Assembly (NCBI GenBank): GCA_013396915.1 | Contig: VWZL01000808.1 | Coordinates: forward strand, 930,001 to 994,000 | Reading direction: 5' to 3' | From: Stercorarius parasiticus | Lineage: Eukaryota > Chordata > Aves > Charadriiformes > Stercorariidae | Length of the DNA stretch: 64,000 nucleotides | Shown here: piece by piece, positions 39,886 to 51,919 of the stretch | How the letters are laid out: every line of letters begins with the position of its first letter | How positions within the stretch are numbered: the stretch's first letter is position 1 | The notes under the pieces: generated by a model | Databases searched by the model: none | Seen by the model: the letters and a program-made list of their open reading frames with translations, nothing else | What the model was told of the DNA's origin: nothing | Program-made: the position numbers and the translations under genes

Positions 39886-41806
39886 ATCCTTATCATTTTT
39901 CTTCATCTCTTCAAAACATTTTACTAAGGAAATGGCCAATGCTATACTACAAGTACCAGTGTACAGCACATAAACATCAAAAAAAAAGTTTCACAATAAT
40001 ATCCAGTGATTCAGCATGTCAGAAGCTTACGTAGACTTTAAAAATACCAAAGCTTATTGTGTTGCAAAAAATGCCACTAAACTATTTTCTTAGAATGCTA
40101 ATTGTTGCTTTTATAATGGCAAAATCAAGACACCATAGGTATCACTCTCTAAAGGGAACCCAGCAATCTGGTCTAATTGTTAATTGACTAATGAAAGTTA
40201 GTTTTTAAGTTGGGGCAGCGGAAATTTCACACTTGCACAACGTAATTTCTATAGTAACACCGGCTTTGGATCTGATAGGGATGCACATGGACAGAGACTG
40301 CTATCAGACACTAGGATAGCAACAGGCACACGTTGTCATCTGCAAAGGCTCAGATGTTTCTCACAGCACCTTGTTAAGAGAGCTGCAACGAGAAGGAACT
40401 GGAAGCGTGCAATTCTTTAAAGAAATCTCTCCAACTCTTCCCACTGCTCTTGCTTATTCTTTCAATTTGTGTATCAAGAATATGCCACTGAGTCCCTCTC
40501 CAAGGACGCGCATGTCCCCCATCAGCTGAAGAGCAGTCATAGCAATAAATGCTCAGTTTCATAAACACATTCCCATGCATTATCTCAACACCCTGCATTC
40601 TCTCTCCCATGTTTTCAGCCTATTTACAAAGGCAAAACTTGACTATAGCCAACCTCCCTACTTTTCCCCCAATGCATGGTGAAAAAGATTTCTGAGTGCT
40701 AACAATCAGCATAGCAACATGCAGATCTTTATGTTTCTCCACAGGCTGTCTCCGGAAAGCACAATGCATTAGTGCCCTTGGTTTCACCCACACCACCTGG
40801 GTTTACAGTACAGAACCACTCAGAAATGGGGGGAGGAGGACACGAATGAAGGCCGATAGATTCTACTACTTTTTGGCTAGAAAAAAGAAAGTCTGCAGTC
40901 CTATTGCTACAGACAAGTGGCCCACTAATCCTGCCTTGCTCTGCCCCAGGAGACGCTCTTCAAAAGAACTAGCATGTACGTGCTGGTCCAGGGGTAATGA
41001 AGACACTGCTTGAATGCCAGCCTGTGTCACAGGTTTAAGTAGCCTGTGGGGTCCTGAGCTGCCCTTATCCCACCTGGGTGAATATAACTCACGCTAAATT
41101 AATTTTCTCAAAGAGAGAAAAGAGAGAATCAATATTTATTCCAGGATCAAAACACTTTTCGCTTAAAGAACTCAGCAGTCAAGAAAAATGAGAAGCAATC
41201 ATTTTGTTCCCATGACAAACAAAAGCTTCCTTGCCAGTAGACACTGCATATTGACAATAACCTGTAAGCACTGCAGTACGCATAGTAATAAGATGGTATT
41301 TTGCTGCAGTGGATTTCCATCTTGTAGGTTTTGGTTCTAAACAGAAATCTTAAAGAATCAAAATATTGTTTATTTTCCATTAAATAGCAGCACTAAAATG
41401 GTTACAATTCATAAGCATTTAATCCCCCCCCTCAAAACATCATCTTTATTTAACATGTCCTGATTTAAATACTGAGACCATAAATAAAAACAAAGAAATC
41501 ATCAACCAATTCAAAATGCAAGAAACAGGACGTTTGGGGGGTTTTTTGAAAACTATGATTTTATTTCATTGCAATTAATTTGGTAGTGCAGCAAGTTACC
41601 ACCAAAAATGTCACACCAGATTAACTTTCTTTTTATTAACCATGGCAGGTCAAATAATTAAAAAACTGAAGGTGTCCTGGTAATGAGACTTAACTCAAGG
41701 ACATTAATTTACAATGACACAGGTTCCTCCTTTCTGTATTACCTCACATACTTAGTAAGAAATCCTTGAAGGGTCAAATTCTTATGTCATCTAGAAATTA
41801 TTTTGA

Positions 41807-41821
41807 TCTCTCTCTCTCTCT
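41807..41821. repeat. (TC)7 microsatellite
   Basis: About seven TC dinucleotides. Short and otherwise unremarkable. Confidence 0.9.
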
Positions 41822-42314
41822 GAATTGTATTCATTTTGCTTCTAATGCAACTTCCAGTTTTCACTCTGTCACATCAACTTGGCATTTAGGGGCTTGATTC
41901 TGTTTCAAAAGATGTCATAAACCACGCTTGTCATCACCTGCTGCATTACATAGACCTCAGCAGTAACTATGTCACAGGCCAAGTAAAACCAGCTTTTGTT
42001 AGCCACCCACTGATCGTGACATGTATGAACAGTTCTGTGCCTCCACTTTATAAAATGGCATGAGCTGGTATTTAATCAATCAAAAACGTTCGAGTGAACA
42101 CCAACTCTCCATAGTTCTTGGCATATTTCTGAATGTATTTTAAACACTTGTGACAGCAGCGTTTCCTCAAATATATTGATTGCACCTATTTCTTTCCAAT
42201 GCTCTTTAATCAAACCAAATCAAATCCTATATGTACCATTACCACGATGCAGTATGTTTCTTCTCTTTTGGATTTTGCGGTTATTTCTGATTGCTATTTT
42301 ATCTCATTTTTCAG

Positions 42315-42418
42315 AAAAACAGCACCTGTAAGAGTGGTCAGTGAAAATAAACAGTAACAGTGATGCAATAACATGCTCTTCAACAAGGATGAGACTGAAT
42401 GTAGGCTCACTGTATCCG
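42315..42418 (+). other. Non-coding exon-like segment (104 nt)
   Basis: A very good acceptor (TTTTATCTCATTTTTCAG, with a CTGAT branch-point-like motif upstream) and the strong donor TATCCG|GTAAGTAC bound 104 nt. All three frames contain stops, so if spliced it would be an exon of a long non-coding RNA or UTR. It may equally be an unused pseudo-exon. Confidence 0.18.
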
Positions 42419-44070
42419 GTAAGTACAAAGTAATGCCCAGTCCTGAAGGTGATAATCTGATGTTATAATACTGGACGTAACAAAACAGATATTAATATGG
42501 ATTGAGAAGACACTGAAAATAAGATTAAAATGCAATCAGAAGTTCCATTTTATTTTATTTTTACAGGGGTTATACTGAGGCTCAGGAAAACCCCTGAGCT
42601 GAAAATAGGCGGAGATTCAGAGAATGCTTTAAAGAAGCATAATCTATGCTTGCTCTGTTCCCGCTCTTCCCTTCGCACTCATTTGTGGTCATTAGGGGAC
42701 TTGTTACTCTTTTTTTTTTTTTTCTTTTCCCACCATTCTAGAAACACAGCAATAGCCAGCTTCACGCATGGAGAGGATGGCATAAGCTCCTAGTACATTT
42801 CCCAGTCCCTAAACTCATTTAATACAAAATCCTCAAGTTGAGGACATAACAGATATTAAACTGATAAAAACATATGCTACACTTGATCTTTGCCAAAAGG
42901 TCAAGAAGCAAATACGAGTCAGCATTTGACGGCTTCTTGGTCTGGCTCAGGGAGCACACTGAGACTGAATCGTCCTAAGATTTTAACACCACAGTAGGAA
43001 CAACTATGTAGCTTTGTCACTCAGATTTATTTCAAGAAGCTGCAGACAGACTACAGACCTCAAATAACTCACTCCAGGATTTCAATGAGCTCATGATTTT
43101 GCACACACAGTAACTGTTCCAGGACAGGAACTTGGGGAAGATAACAATGCCATGTCCAGCCTCCCAAAATATTCCAGTCTTGGCCTGATTATTTCCTCTA
43201 GGATCAACTGGAAAAAAAAACAAACCAAAAAAACCCAACAACCTTCCCTCTAACCTCCTGCTGCCCCCCTACCCCCTGCCCCAAGCCCTTCAGCAATCTT
43301 CTGGTTTCTGAATCATTACGGGGTTACTTTAGAACCTTCTCCCCATGGATTCGATTTCATCTACAGAAAATATCTCACAAAATTCTAAGAAGTTGAGGGA
43401 CTTTTTAATAAATAACATACTAAGGATACAACTGCACACTGCAGTGCATTTTCCTAATGCTTGCTGGACTCATTAGAGCATCTTACATGCTAATTCAAAG
43501 ACTACATCTCAGTCTTGCCAAAGCATGATTTTTAATTACGCTGTATCAAACTCCACAATAAATTAACACGGAAAATGTCCACACACAAAGAACACTAAGA
43601 CAATACTGCTAAAGCTTCAAAAAAATCATCCCTGCGTGTGGAAACTAAAAATGTCTTTTGAAGTTAATGACTAATAACACGAGACATTTGAGTAACTTGG
43701 AACAAGACAACAATTTCTTAAAAATTATTTTCATTTTCAAGAATGCTTTGTAAACAAGCTTGGAAAGCTTTTTATTTCCCATTACATTTTCAATCACTCA
43801 TTATAATCACTAATTATTTATAAGAATAGAACAGCAGGTCAAAAGTAAAAGGAAATGTACTGTCACAGCAGAAATACCCAGCTAATATACTGATGCTGGT
43901 GTTCCAAGCTGCGCAAGAGAGCCAGCCAACTAGAAGGTAATTGGTTTACTTTCAATACAGAGTATTCAGTGAATTGGTATCTGCAAATCTACTGGATTTT
44001 AATGAGTTAAAATATTTTAATAGGATAGCTTTGTTCTTTAATCACCTTTCCCTAAGGCTCTGAACAACAT

Positions 44071-44163
44071 TTAAGCATGTGCTTAATTTGCTATTGAAGT
44101 CAACAGAACTTTCAGTGAATACTGGAAGTTAAACATGTGCTTAATGAGATTTACTGAATCAGA
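44071..44163. repeat. Ancient interspersed repeat fragment with paired motif
   Basis: TTAAGCATGTGCTTAA (44071-44086) and TTAAACATGTGCTTAA (44129-44144) flank a TTGAAGTCAACAGAACT segment and are followed by TTACTGAATCAG. The arrangement matches a familiar old amniote repeat whose copies read ...CATTGAAGTCAATGG... and AAGTTAAGCATGTGCTTAAG...GCTGAATC. I cannot give its library name with certainty. Confidence 0.5.
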
Positions 44164-44703
44164 ATGCGTAAAACCTGATGTGAGCAGAATCAAAGCCCAG
44201 AGGCATTAGTCAAGTCCACCCTGAGTTTCCCTAAAGATACAGGGCCTCCAAAATGAGATTGAAAATTTTATAATTATTATGACATATCTACTGTATGTCT
44301 GTATTTCTAAAACACTTCTATAGCGAAACACATACCAGACTTCATAAGTCTTTAAAGTAGGAAGAGTAAAAAACCTTCGAATTTACCCTAAAATACTAGC
44401 TTTTGTGGAATTTTGCTTGGTATCAGTAGTTAAGCAATGCCCTTTGACATGAGACAACTGTTGATTTGTCTCATGTTTCCTCCAAAAAGAAAATGCAGTA
44501 CAACTAAAATGTTTGGATTGGGGGCAGGAGGGAATGGAGGGATGGAGTTAACATACATATTTTAGCTATCGGCTCCTCTGTGAAAAAGAAGGAATGTAAT
44601 CCAATATTAGTATCCCACTTCCTCAATCACTCAGGCAAACTGCATAATCCTCTCAAACCTGCATATGAACATCTGCATTATACCAGATGATACTCATTCT
44701 CAG

Positions 44704-44722
44704 ATTAAATTAAATTAAATTA
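44704..44722. repeat. (ATTAA)n pentanucleotide repeat
   Basis: Nearly four tandem ATTAA units. Simple sequence. Confidence 0.9.
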
Positions 44723-44942
44723 CCTGCATGCCTTTAAGCCCCCTTTTTTATTACCAAAGACTACCGTTTCTTCCTAGCGCGGAGTTTAGTTAAACAAATA
44801 ACAACTCAGTGATCTTCGAATGCAGCATATAAAACTGTTCTTTACTATTTTGTGTGACATTTAAATGGCTTACGTGAACATTTAATTGAATTGCAACTAA
44901 TAAATATTTTCCTTGACAGTAAATATTAAAAAGAGTTTGACT

Positions 44943-44994
44943 CCAAGAGAAATATTCATCAGATTCCACCAAGAGAAATATTCTTCAGATTCCA
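44943..44994. repeat. 26-bp tandem duplication, one mismatch
   Basis: The unit begins CCAAGAGAAATATTC and ends CAGATTCCA; the copies at 44943-44968 and 44969-44994 are directly adjacent and differ at one base (A/T). A recent local duplication. Confidence 0.95.
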
Positions 44995-45239
44995 CACTTG
45001 CTATAAATGTTCAAATCTAACTTAGCAATATTTTAATTCTTTCCCTTCTAGCTTACACTGAGGATCTGTTTCTGACATCAAACGTCAGAGATATTTTTGG
45101 TTTTGCTGCCCAGAAAAACTAACAGTGTATTGGAAAAATGTTTAGCAATTTCTCTTAACAATATACTGTCACCAATCCTTTCTCTAATATACTGTCAAAA
45201 CCAGTAAATCTGCTGAAGACAAATATTTGCAAATTTAAA

Positions 45240-45720
45240 TTTTGAACACAGCAATTGTTACTCCAATATGGCAGTCATTAGCATGGAAGGAGTTAATCTT
45301 CCCCGCTCTTTTTAAGAGTAAAAAAGGCTAGGAACAGCTGTCACTCAGGTGATGAATACAAGCTGCCAGCCTTTTAAACAGCAGGTACAGCATTTGAGCT
45401 CTGAATTAATTAGCATTCAGAAAGCCTAAACACTGCTTGATAACTCTGCAAGATAATTTTTGTCCCTTCCTGCAAATTAATACTGCTATTAAGATGAGCA
45501 AGGACACAATGCAGATCATAATTTTACCCATTAAACAAAGTTTCACAAATAACAAATTAGAGGGTCTAGCCAAGAACGCATTGACTCAAATAAAGCATTG
45601 CTGCAAATAACGCACAGGAATCCATCTTCGCGTTTTCATGGCATTCACAAAACACACACAATATGAATTCCTGTGTAAATGCATGAAATGTTTGCTGCGT
45701 ACGAGCACGGGCTTCTCAAA
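45240..45720. promoter_or_regulatory. Candidate conserved regulatory element
   Basis: Dense homeodomain-type cores (TTAATTAG at 45406-45413, AATTAA at 45475-45480, ATTAAACAAAG near 45530) are mixed with an E-box-like CAGGTACAG and a CAGCTGTCACTC segment, in a stretch with no simple repeats and balanced, information-rich composition. This texture is typical of vertebrate developmental enhancers, but I cannot test conservation here. No open frame of note. Confidence 0.25.
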
Positions 45721-45989
45721 AGTTCAAGTTTCTAAATGTTTAAATAGTGGCTTTGTCTCAAAAGCACTCGGGCTACTTCCATACAAGAGCCCCTTTTAAC
45801 ATATGCACGTACACTGAAATGACAAGTTCGCAAGGCCTCACAGATTATACTTCTAACATCTTAAAAAACAAGGCCTCTGCCAAATGCTGTTTCAGCACTG
45901 CACCAAAGTCTAAACACGCCGGTGTGAAAAAACTGCCTCCTTTATATATCATTTCATTTAAATGACAAACATATTTTAAAAAGCACAAA

Positions 45990-46150
45990 AATTATTGATG
46001 TCGGAATTTAATGGTGTTTAATAAGCGGCCATCTGTCAGCAGCCAAGGAGTAAAAAAGCAGCACATTACTATTTCCCAAAAGATTAGAAATATTGATGCT
46101 AATTAAAAGGCACATTATCATTATCTGAAAGAAATGCCTAAACACTAATC
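45990..46150. promoter_or_regulatory. Candidate conserved regulatory element
   Basis: It contains CATCTG (E-box, 46030-46035) overlapping CTGTCA (MEIS/TGIF-type, 46033-46038), a TAATTA homeodomain core (46100-46105) and CACATTATCATTATCTGAAA. The motif grouping and lack of low complexity suggest an enhancer-like element. Inferred from motif content only. Confidence 0.25.
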
Positions 46151-47142
46151 AGACTTCAAGTCCAGTGAAGGGGAAGGGGGAGACCCATGGATACGAGTGT
46201 TCCCCAAGTGGGTGGTTTGAGCTGGTAATCTCTAAACTGGTGTTGGGATGATAGTGGACAGATCGGAACTCGGCAAGTAGCAGGTAACTCCTGACTGGGT
46301 GGGCAAGCAATTAAACCCTGACCTGATGTATGAAAAGACTATTTATTTTTAACTCAAGTCTTTAGAAGAAATCTTTGGCACATTTTTATGAAGAAGAGAA
46401 CTATGCTAAACATGGCATTTGACTATTTATTTTTTCCAATTTTCCACACACGGTATTTCAAAACAAAATAAAACTTGGCATCACGGTGTCCAAACATATG
46501 ATTAATTGCACCATACTGAACTGCAGCGTACTGGGTATTTTTAGCCGCGAAATGGATTGATGTCACATGCGCATAAGGGACTTGTGTGGTTAAGTATGAC
46601 TGAAACCCCCACACACAGGAACAAAACCCATGAACACGGTGTCTGTGGAACACTTTTGACTATTTGAGCCTTTAAGAACTCCCTTCTGGGGTCCAGGGCT
46701 GGTGAGTGCTATGGAGGAAGAAGGTACATAAAGATAGGTGGTTCAGGCTGCTGCTAATGTTTGCCTGGAGCTCTGCCTTCAACACTAATAGTCAGTTTAT
46801 TGCCTTTTAAAATGTGGTATTTATTGACATTTTCGTAATTCATCTCCATCAGAACCTCTTTTAAGCAAACAGACCTCTACTAACCTCAAAATCCATGCTT
46901 CATGTTTAAACGGAAGCAGCCAGCAGCCCGTAACATGCTTTTTGTCTTAGTATGTAAAAACCTGACAAGACTCTTGGCATTTATTGCTTGCAGAGAGGCA
47001 AAGTTATAGGCCATGAGCAAACGTTTCCCTGCCCTTGGGATACAAGCGATACGTAAGCAAGATATGACTGATCCCACCTCCCACGTGGTGGAAACTATAT
47101 ATACAGGTATAGCAATATGATTCTATGGGCCTTGCTCATCAG

Positions 47143-47199
47143 TCTGCCAACGTAACGAGGCCAGTTGAACAGTTTTGTGGTGCCAAAGGAAAGAGCCAG
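47143..47199 (+). other. Exon-like segment (57 nt), unidentified
   Basis: An acceptor (GGGCCTTGCTCATCAG) and a textbook donor (GAGCCAG|GTGAGTGG) bound 57 nt, an exact multiple of three. One frame is open and reads SANVTRPVEQFCGAKGKSQ; the other two contain stops. The next plus-strand candidate (48339-48418) is not phase-compatible with it, so the two do not form one coding unit. No family recognised. Confidence 0.22.
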
Positions 47200-48338
47200 G
47201 TGAGTGGTGCAGAACACTCCAGCGTTGAAGATAAGTGAAGCATAGACAAGCACCAAGTAAAAAGTGTACTGGGAACAGATGGAGAAAACAGGGATGGGAG
47301 AATCACATTGAAAGTATGGAAAAATGGCAAACTGAAAGTGCCACAGCCATGGCTGCAGAAAAGCACAGCTACCCCAGCAACTGAGGCCCAGGGGCACAAG
47401 AATCCATACATAATTAAGACCAGTCATTTTTTCCACCGCATTTTTAACAGCAAACTTTTTCACCTGTAACTGCCACTATCAAATTACCATCTCCACAGTG
47501 CAAAGCCACCTCTAGTCTTCCTCTTCAGGTCAAGGAACCCATTCATCACCATCAAGGGGAGCATATTTCTGTTTTTACTTGTCATTTTCAAACCATCGCT
47601 TCACACAGGTGTGACCTCTGATCCTGCTTTTCCTTCCAACACTCCCTTGCCATATTCTCACAGTCCTCCATTATCTCCTCCCTGAGAAATATTAAAAAAC
47701 TTAAGAAAGATGTCCCTGGTTTTGATTACCCTATTTCAATCTAACTCCTTGATCTTCAGCATAAACACTTCAATCATTCTGGCATTTTCATTGACTCAAA
47801 TTAAATGCAGAGCCAGTAATTATTTCACAATCCCCTTGCCCTTTCATACACAGGTCTTCTGCCTTCACAATGACAAAGTATTACCTCCCAGATCCTTAAA
47901 CGCTTCAGATACTTCAGATACGCTTTGGATATGAATCTGACACGAGGGGACTCTTAAGTAAACCTTGTGAGGCTTACCCAGTACTAATTATTAGCAATTA
48001 CAGGGCTTTTCGAATGTTGAGCTCCAATGCTCAAACATGATGCGAGCCATAGAACCACACAATTGTTCTACTGATTAACAGGTTCCTCAGGGTGATCGTG
48101 AGCACTAAGTACAAGATCCCCAGTATTTCTGCAGCCTGCTAAATGTAAATTCAGTGGAGCTGACACCAAAAGGGAAATTCCCGGTACTGTGTAGGCACAT
48201 TCCAGACAGGAGGTTTAGGCAGACATACAGAAATGAAAAAATACCATCAGTATCCTGTTTTGCTCACGTCATTTACTTCCATATTCACTATGTTTGTTTT
48301 AAACTGTCACCAAATTCTTTATTCTTTGTGCTTCACAG

Positions 48339-48418
48339 ATTTGCTTTCTGACTGTGCGACTGTTGTACATTGTATGGATGTCAGAACAGAAGTGGAATGT
48401 ATTAAAAGCCGGATAATT
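48339..48418 (+). other. Exon-like segment (80 nt), unidentified
   Basis: A strong acceptor (TTATTCTTTGTGCTTCACAG) and donor (ATAATT|GTAAGTTG) bound 80 nt. One frame is open throughout (two leading bases, then 26 codons) and includes LLSDCATVVHCMDVRTEVEC. A second frame stops only at its last codon. No family recognised. Confidence 0.2.
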
Positions 48419-49209
48419 GTAAGTTGGGGCATGTGGCGCTAAGGAGAATGTAGGAGTTAGTGGGAAGAAGGGGGTTTTGTTTTGATTTTTTCAGAAGTCC
48501 GGATATGACTAAAGCTTTTTCCGGTGGGCAAAGAAAATATCCCTTGTTTCTCTGTTTCTCCACATTTTGAAAAGTTGCTTGCTTTTTTTTTTCCCTCCTT
48601 ATTTTTACTTTTATTTTTTAACATTAATTCTAATTTACATGAAAAAAAATAAACCTTCCTTCTGGTTCTCTTCTTCTGTCCCAAGAAAATCCATTCTCAA
48701 ACAGCATGCATTACATTGAGGATTCTGGGGGGAAAAAAAAAAAAAGGCACAAGAAATGAGCTAGCTGCTGTGTAAACATGTCAGACTTCATAGCTCACAT
48801 GCATTGAAATGACCAGCACAGTTCGCTCTTCTCAAAGGTATTGCTTCAAGCTGATTGCTGACTCAAGACAAGAACACAACTCTGGTCACAGTGAGTTTCT
48901 GAGTATTTTCTCTGCAGCTGCAGGGTATAGAGGGTTTTCTGTTTGTTTTGCTTTTTTCCCCCCTTTTTCATATGAAACCTCGGATTCTGAAGTACAGTTT
49001 GGCAGCACCAGGCTGAATCCGCTGCCAGTTTCCTAGGGTACAGAATCTCTAAAAACACAAAGCCCTGACTATCTTCTTGCCCAATAAATAATCAAAATTT
49101 TGCACCACGATCTCCCTTTAAAATATGACTTCTTGTTTTTCTCTCTCAGTTGCAGCTAATCCTTTCTGCCAACGGAGTTTCATCCATAACAAGTCTGCCT
49201 GTGACACGT

Positions 49210-49390
49210 TAGGTCCCCACGCATCTCCTAACAAATCCCCCACGCACGGCGCGGTTTGCAGAGTGCACAGGTTGCAAAAGGGACCGCAGAGACAGAGCCT
49301 CTCTCCTCTAGTGGGATCAGAAAGGCTGCGCTTTCACATGGAAGACGCTCATCGAAAGAGAGGAGGGGCAGAGACAGCGCTCTGACAGAG
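49210..49390. promoter_or_regulatory. Small CpG-enriched patch
   Basis: I count about ten CpG in 180 bp (CACGCACGGCGCGG and following), clearly above the AT-rich surroundings. It could be a minor promoter, an unmethylated enhancer or an exon remnant. A pyrimidine-rich acceptor-like tract (CTCTCTCCTCTAG) lies inside on the plus strand, but no good donor follows nearby. Confidence 0.3.
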
Positions 49391-50057
49391 AAGTCCAGGC
49401 TTACGGATTGCATTTCGAGTGCATAAGCAGAACAGAGCATTCATGATATTTGTATTCTTGAACGCCTCTTCTGTTGCGTTGAATTATTGGTCACGTGTTT
49501 ATAGCTGTCAAGCTGGAAAGCTGACCCTGGCGATGTTTGCTTCATACTCAGCAATTTTAAACAGCTTTTTTTCTAGGCTTTAAGGGCTAGCATTGTATAA
49601 CTTGCTGTCTAGGACTGGTCCTTCCTTTTCTCATCCCCTCTTCTGGCCCGGCTTCAATTTTATGCTTGTTCACTTTGCCCAACATATCAGAAGAAAACAC
49701 ATGAGGCAGTAAGAACTGGACAAACATTTTTGCCAGGAGTAAAGAATCAGAAGCTTCCCCTGGTTTCGCAGAAGGAATAAAGTGAATGAACTCAGTGAGA
49801 GCTATTTGCTCTCCCCACTTATTTGGTTCTTTTTAAAACCTGCCTGCCCCTCTATCAACAGCTGCCTATATCTAATGTCCGGTTGTGGAGGGGAGGAAGG
49901 TGACAGACACCAGCATCCTCACCGACCTCTCTCACAAAACGCTATTGCACTGTGTGGCTGCTTTCTTCCACTTTCTCAGGGAAACACCTCCATTTTCCCC
50001 TCATTGACAAGGAAACGAAAAGCCTGCTTAAATTCGCTATAGGGACCCTTGACACGT

Positions 50058-50069
50058 GGGGGGGGGGGG
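50058..50069. repeat. G12 homopolymer
   Basis: Twelve consecutive G. Slippage- and sequencing-error-prone; length uncertain. Confidence 0.9.
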
Positions 50070-50379
50070 TCATTTCTTCCAGTTATCTGGGATTTGAAAC
50101 CAGTTCCCACACGGCTCTCTGGACTTCTCCGAAATCTTCTGTCAAGCCAAGAGTTTCAGTTCAATCAGTGACCGTAATGGGCTGCAAAAGCTGCTTTTGA
50201 TGGGTGCCAAACTGCTAATAACTGAGAGATTACAATGGCCATATAATCAAAAAAATTACAGGTATTCCAGTTTCATCTTTTGAGATGTCTTAGAAAAAGA
50301 GTATGCCTGTGGCTGTACACACACAAACACACATTCTCTAGCAGAGTGAAACCATGCAACTGAGGGTTCTTTGAAAAGG

Positions 50380-50560
50380 AGATGTCTATATATTCTGTTC
50401 TCGGACCAATTAGATGGTGCAGTCAAACCAACACAGCTAATTACAGTGACGTTAGCTCACATACTGCATCATTTTATATCTTTTCAAATGATTCTATTAT
50501 TTACATTATGTTCTGGTTATTTAATGTTATAATCAGATGAGACACCCCAAGTACACTCCA
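50380..50560. promoter_or_regulatory. Candidate conserved regulatory element
   Basis: CCAATTAG (50407-50414), TAATTA (50438-50443) and TGACGT, a CRE half-site (50447-50452), lie within 50 bp, followed by a TGCATCATTTTATATC segment. Motif clustering suggests an enhancer, but conservation cannot be tested here. Confidence 0.25.
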
Positions 50561-51919
50561 CAGAATTTCACCGTGGGCTTTCTGCTGAAATGCTGGCATT
50601 GCAAAACCTCCACTGGACATTTACACTTCAGTAAATACTGTTGCAGACACTTTAGAAAAATTCATGCACACAAGTCTCTCAATATTGTTTCCTATATACA
50701 AAAATCCCAAACAAACCAGAGGCATTCATTAATAACATGCACTAATGGGTAGAAATTTCTTTATACGGACTCTATAAACCTTCAAATACTTGCAAGATAA
50801 ATACTTCACTTTTGTGTAATAAGAAACGACAACATTTTGGTTTTGATGAAACACTTGGATTTAATTTTCATTATATCAGCGCTTGTACCAAGCACAGATG
50901 GGAAGTACAAATTTATTTTATGCTCCCTTTCATATATTCATAGTAATATAAATTTAGATTTATTGTATTATTGCTAACTAAACTTGAGATCCATTCATCT
51001 GGGGAAAACACGTGAGGAACACCCAGATTCCTGAATGGATGATACTTGTTTGGGTAAGAGGAATTAGGCCACAGGCACTCTACACACCTTATAATTAGGG
51101 GAGATCCTGAGGACTTAAAAAAAGAAGGAAAAGAAAAAAAGGGGCATCTGAACAAATTTTCCCATCTGCTTTCAGAATGGCCGGTCAATCAGTTGTCAGC
51201 TAAAGAACTCAAAAAAAAAAAAAAAGTTAATTGACATTATTTACTAACTGTTCAAAAAGAGCACAAGAGTAGCAAAACCACGCAAATCTTCCTCTTGTCC
51301 AAGTAGAGAAGCCAACATACACATTATTTCAGGGGGACGCTCGTCTCTCTGAACAGTAGCGCTGCTTCACCTAATAAATTGGTTTTACGTGCTTACACCC
51401 AGTAACTTTAGATACCTGTTTAACTCATTTTTTTTTTCAACTAAATATGAAAGCAAAAAGACCTACTTAAAGGCATCTTGCAAGTGAATCATATCCCCTG
51501 GAGGAAGATAATACTACAAAGGATAAACAGAAAAATGGCACAAATTCCTTATAACGGCCAAAGACTTTGGCTTTTCAAGGCATCTGGTGATCTAAACAAG
51601 TCCACTGGGACCACATGGCATGTAAACAAATAAACGTTTTGTTTAAACGTCAATCAATAAAATCTTTCCATTCAAACCCAGGTCAGCTGCACTGGCAGCT
51701 GTTAAAAGCAGTGACACTCCTGTCTTACATGGAAGCTAAGGAGTGGGTGGAAACACCATTCTACTTTTAAAACATCTCCCTAAAATCTTACACTTTGCAT
51801 TTTTCTAAATTTATACAAATACACGTTACATGACAACTCCTGGGGACAACCTCCCAAATTCCTTCCTCCACCCTTCTCTCATTCAAAATGTTGGAGGTTA
51901 AAACCCTAAACCTTTCACT

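Larger units (their letters stand above)
34001..44070. other. Long AT-rich non-coding stretch
   Basis: No gene identified. It includes a complex-looking patch at 34540-34760, a purine-rich block at 35640-35870, a possible CR1 relic at 37283-37325, an A-rich run at 37811-37842, a short duplication at 39839-39885, a TC repeat at 41807-41821, a non-coding exon-like segment at 42315-42418 (+) and a T run at 42710-42723. Confidence 0.55.

Noticed and set aside
47095..47463. 122-codon hydrophobic minus-strand frame resembling a membrane protein
   Set aside because: The hydrophobicity follows from reading the complement of purine-rich DNA. A second frame over the same bases is also open and hydrophobic, and no family is recognised.
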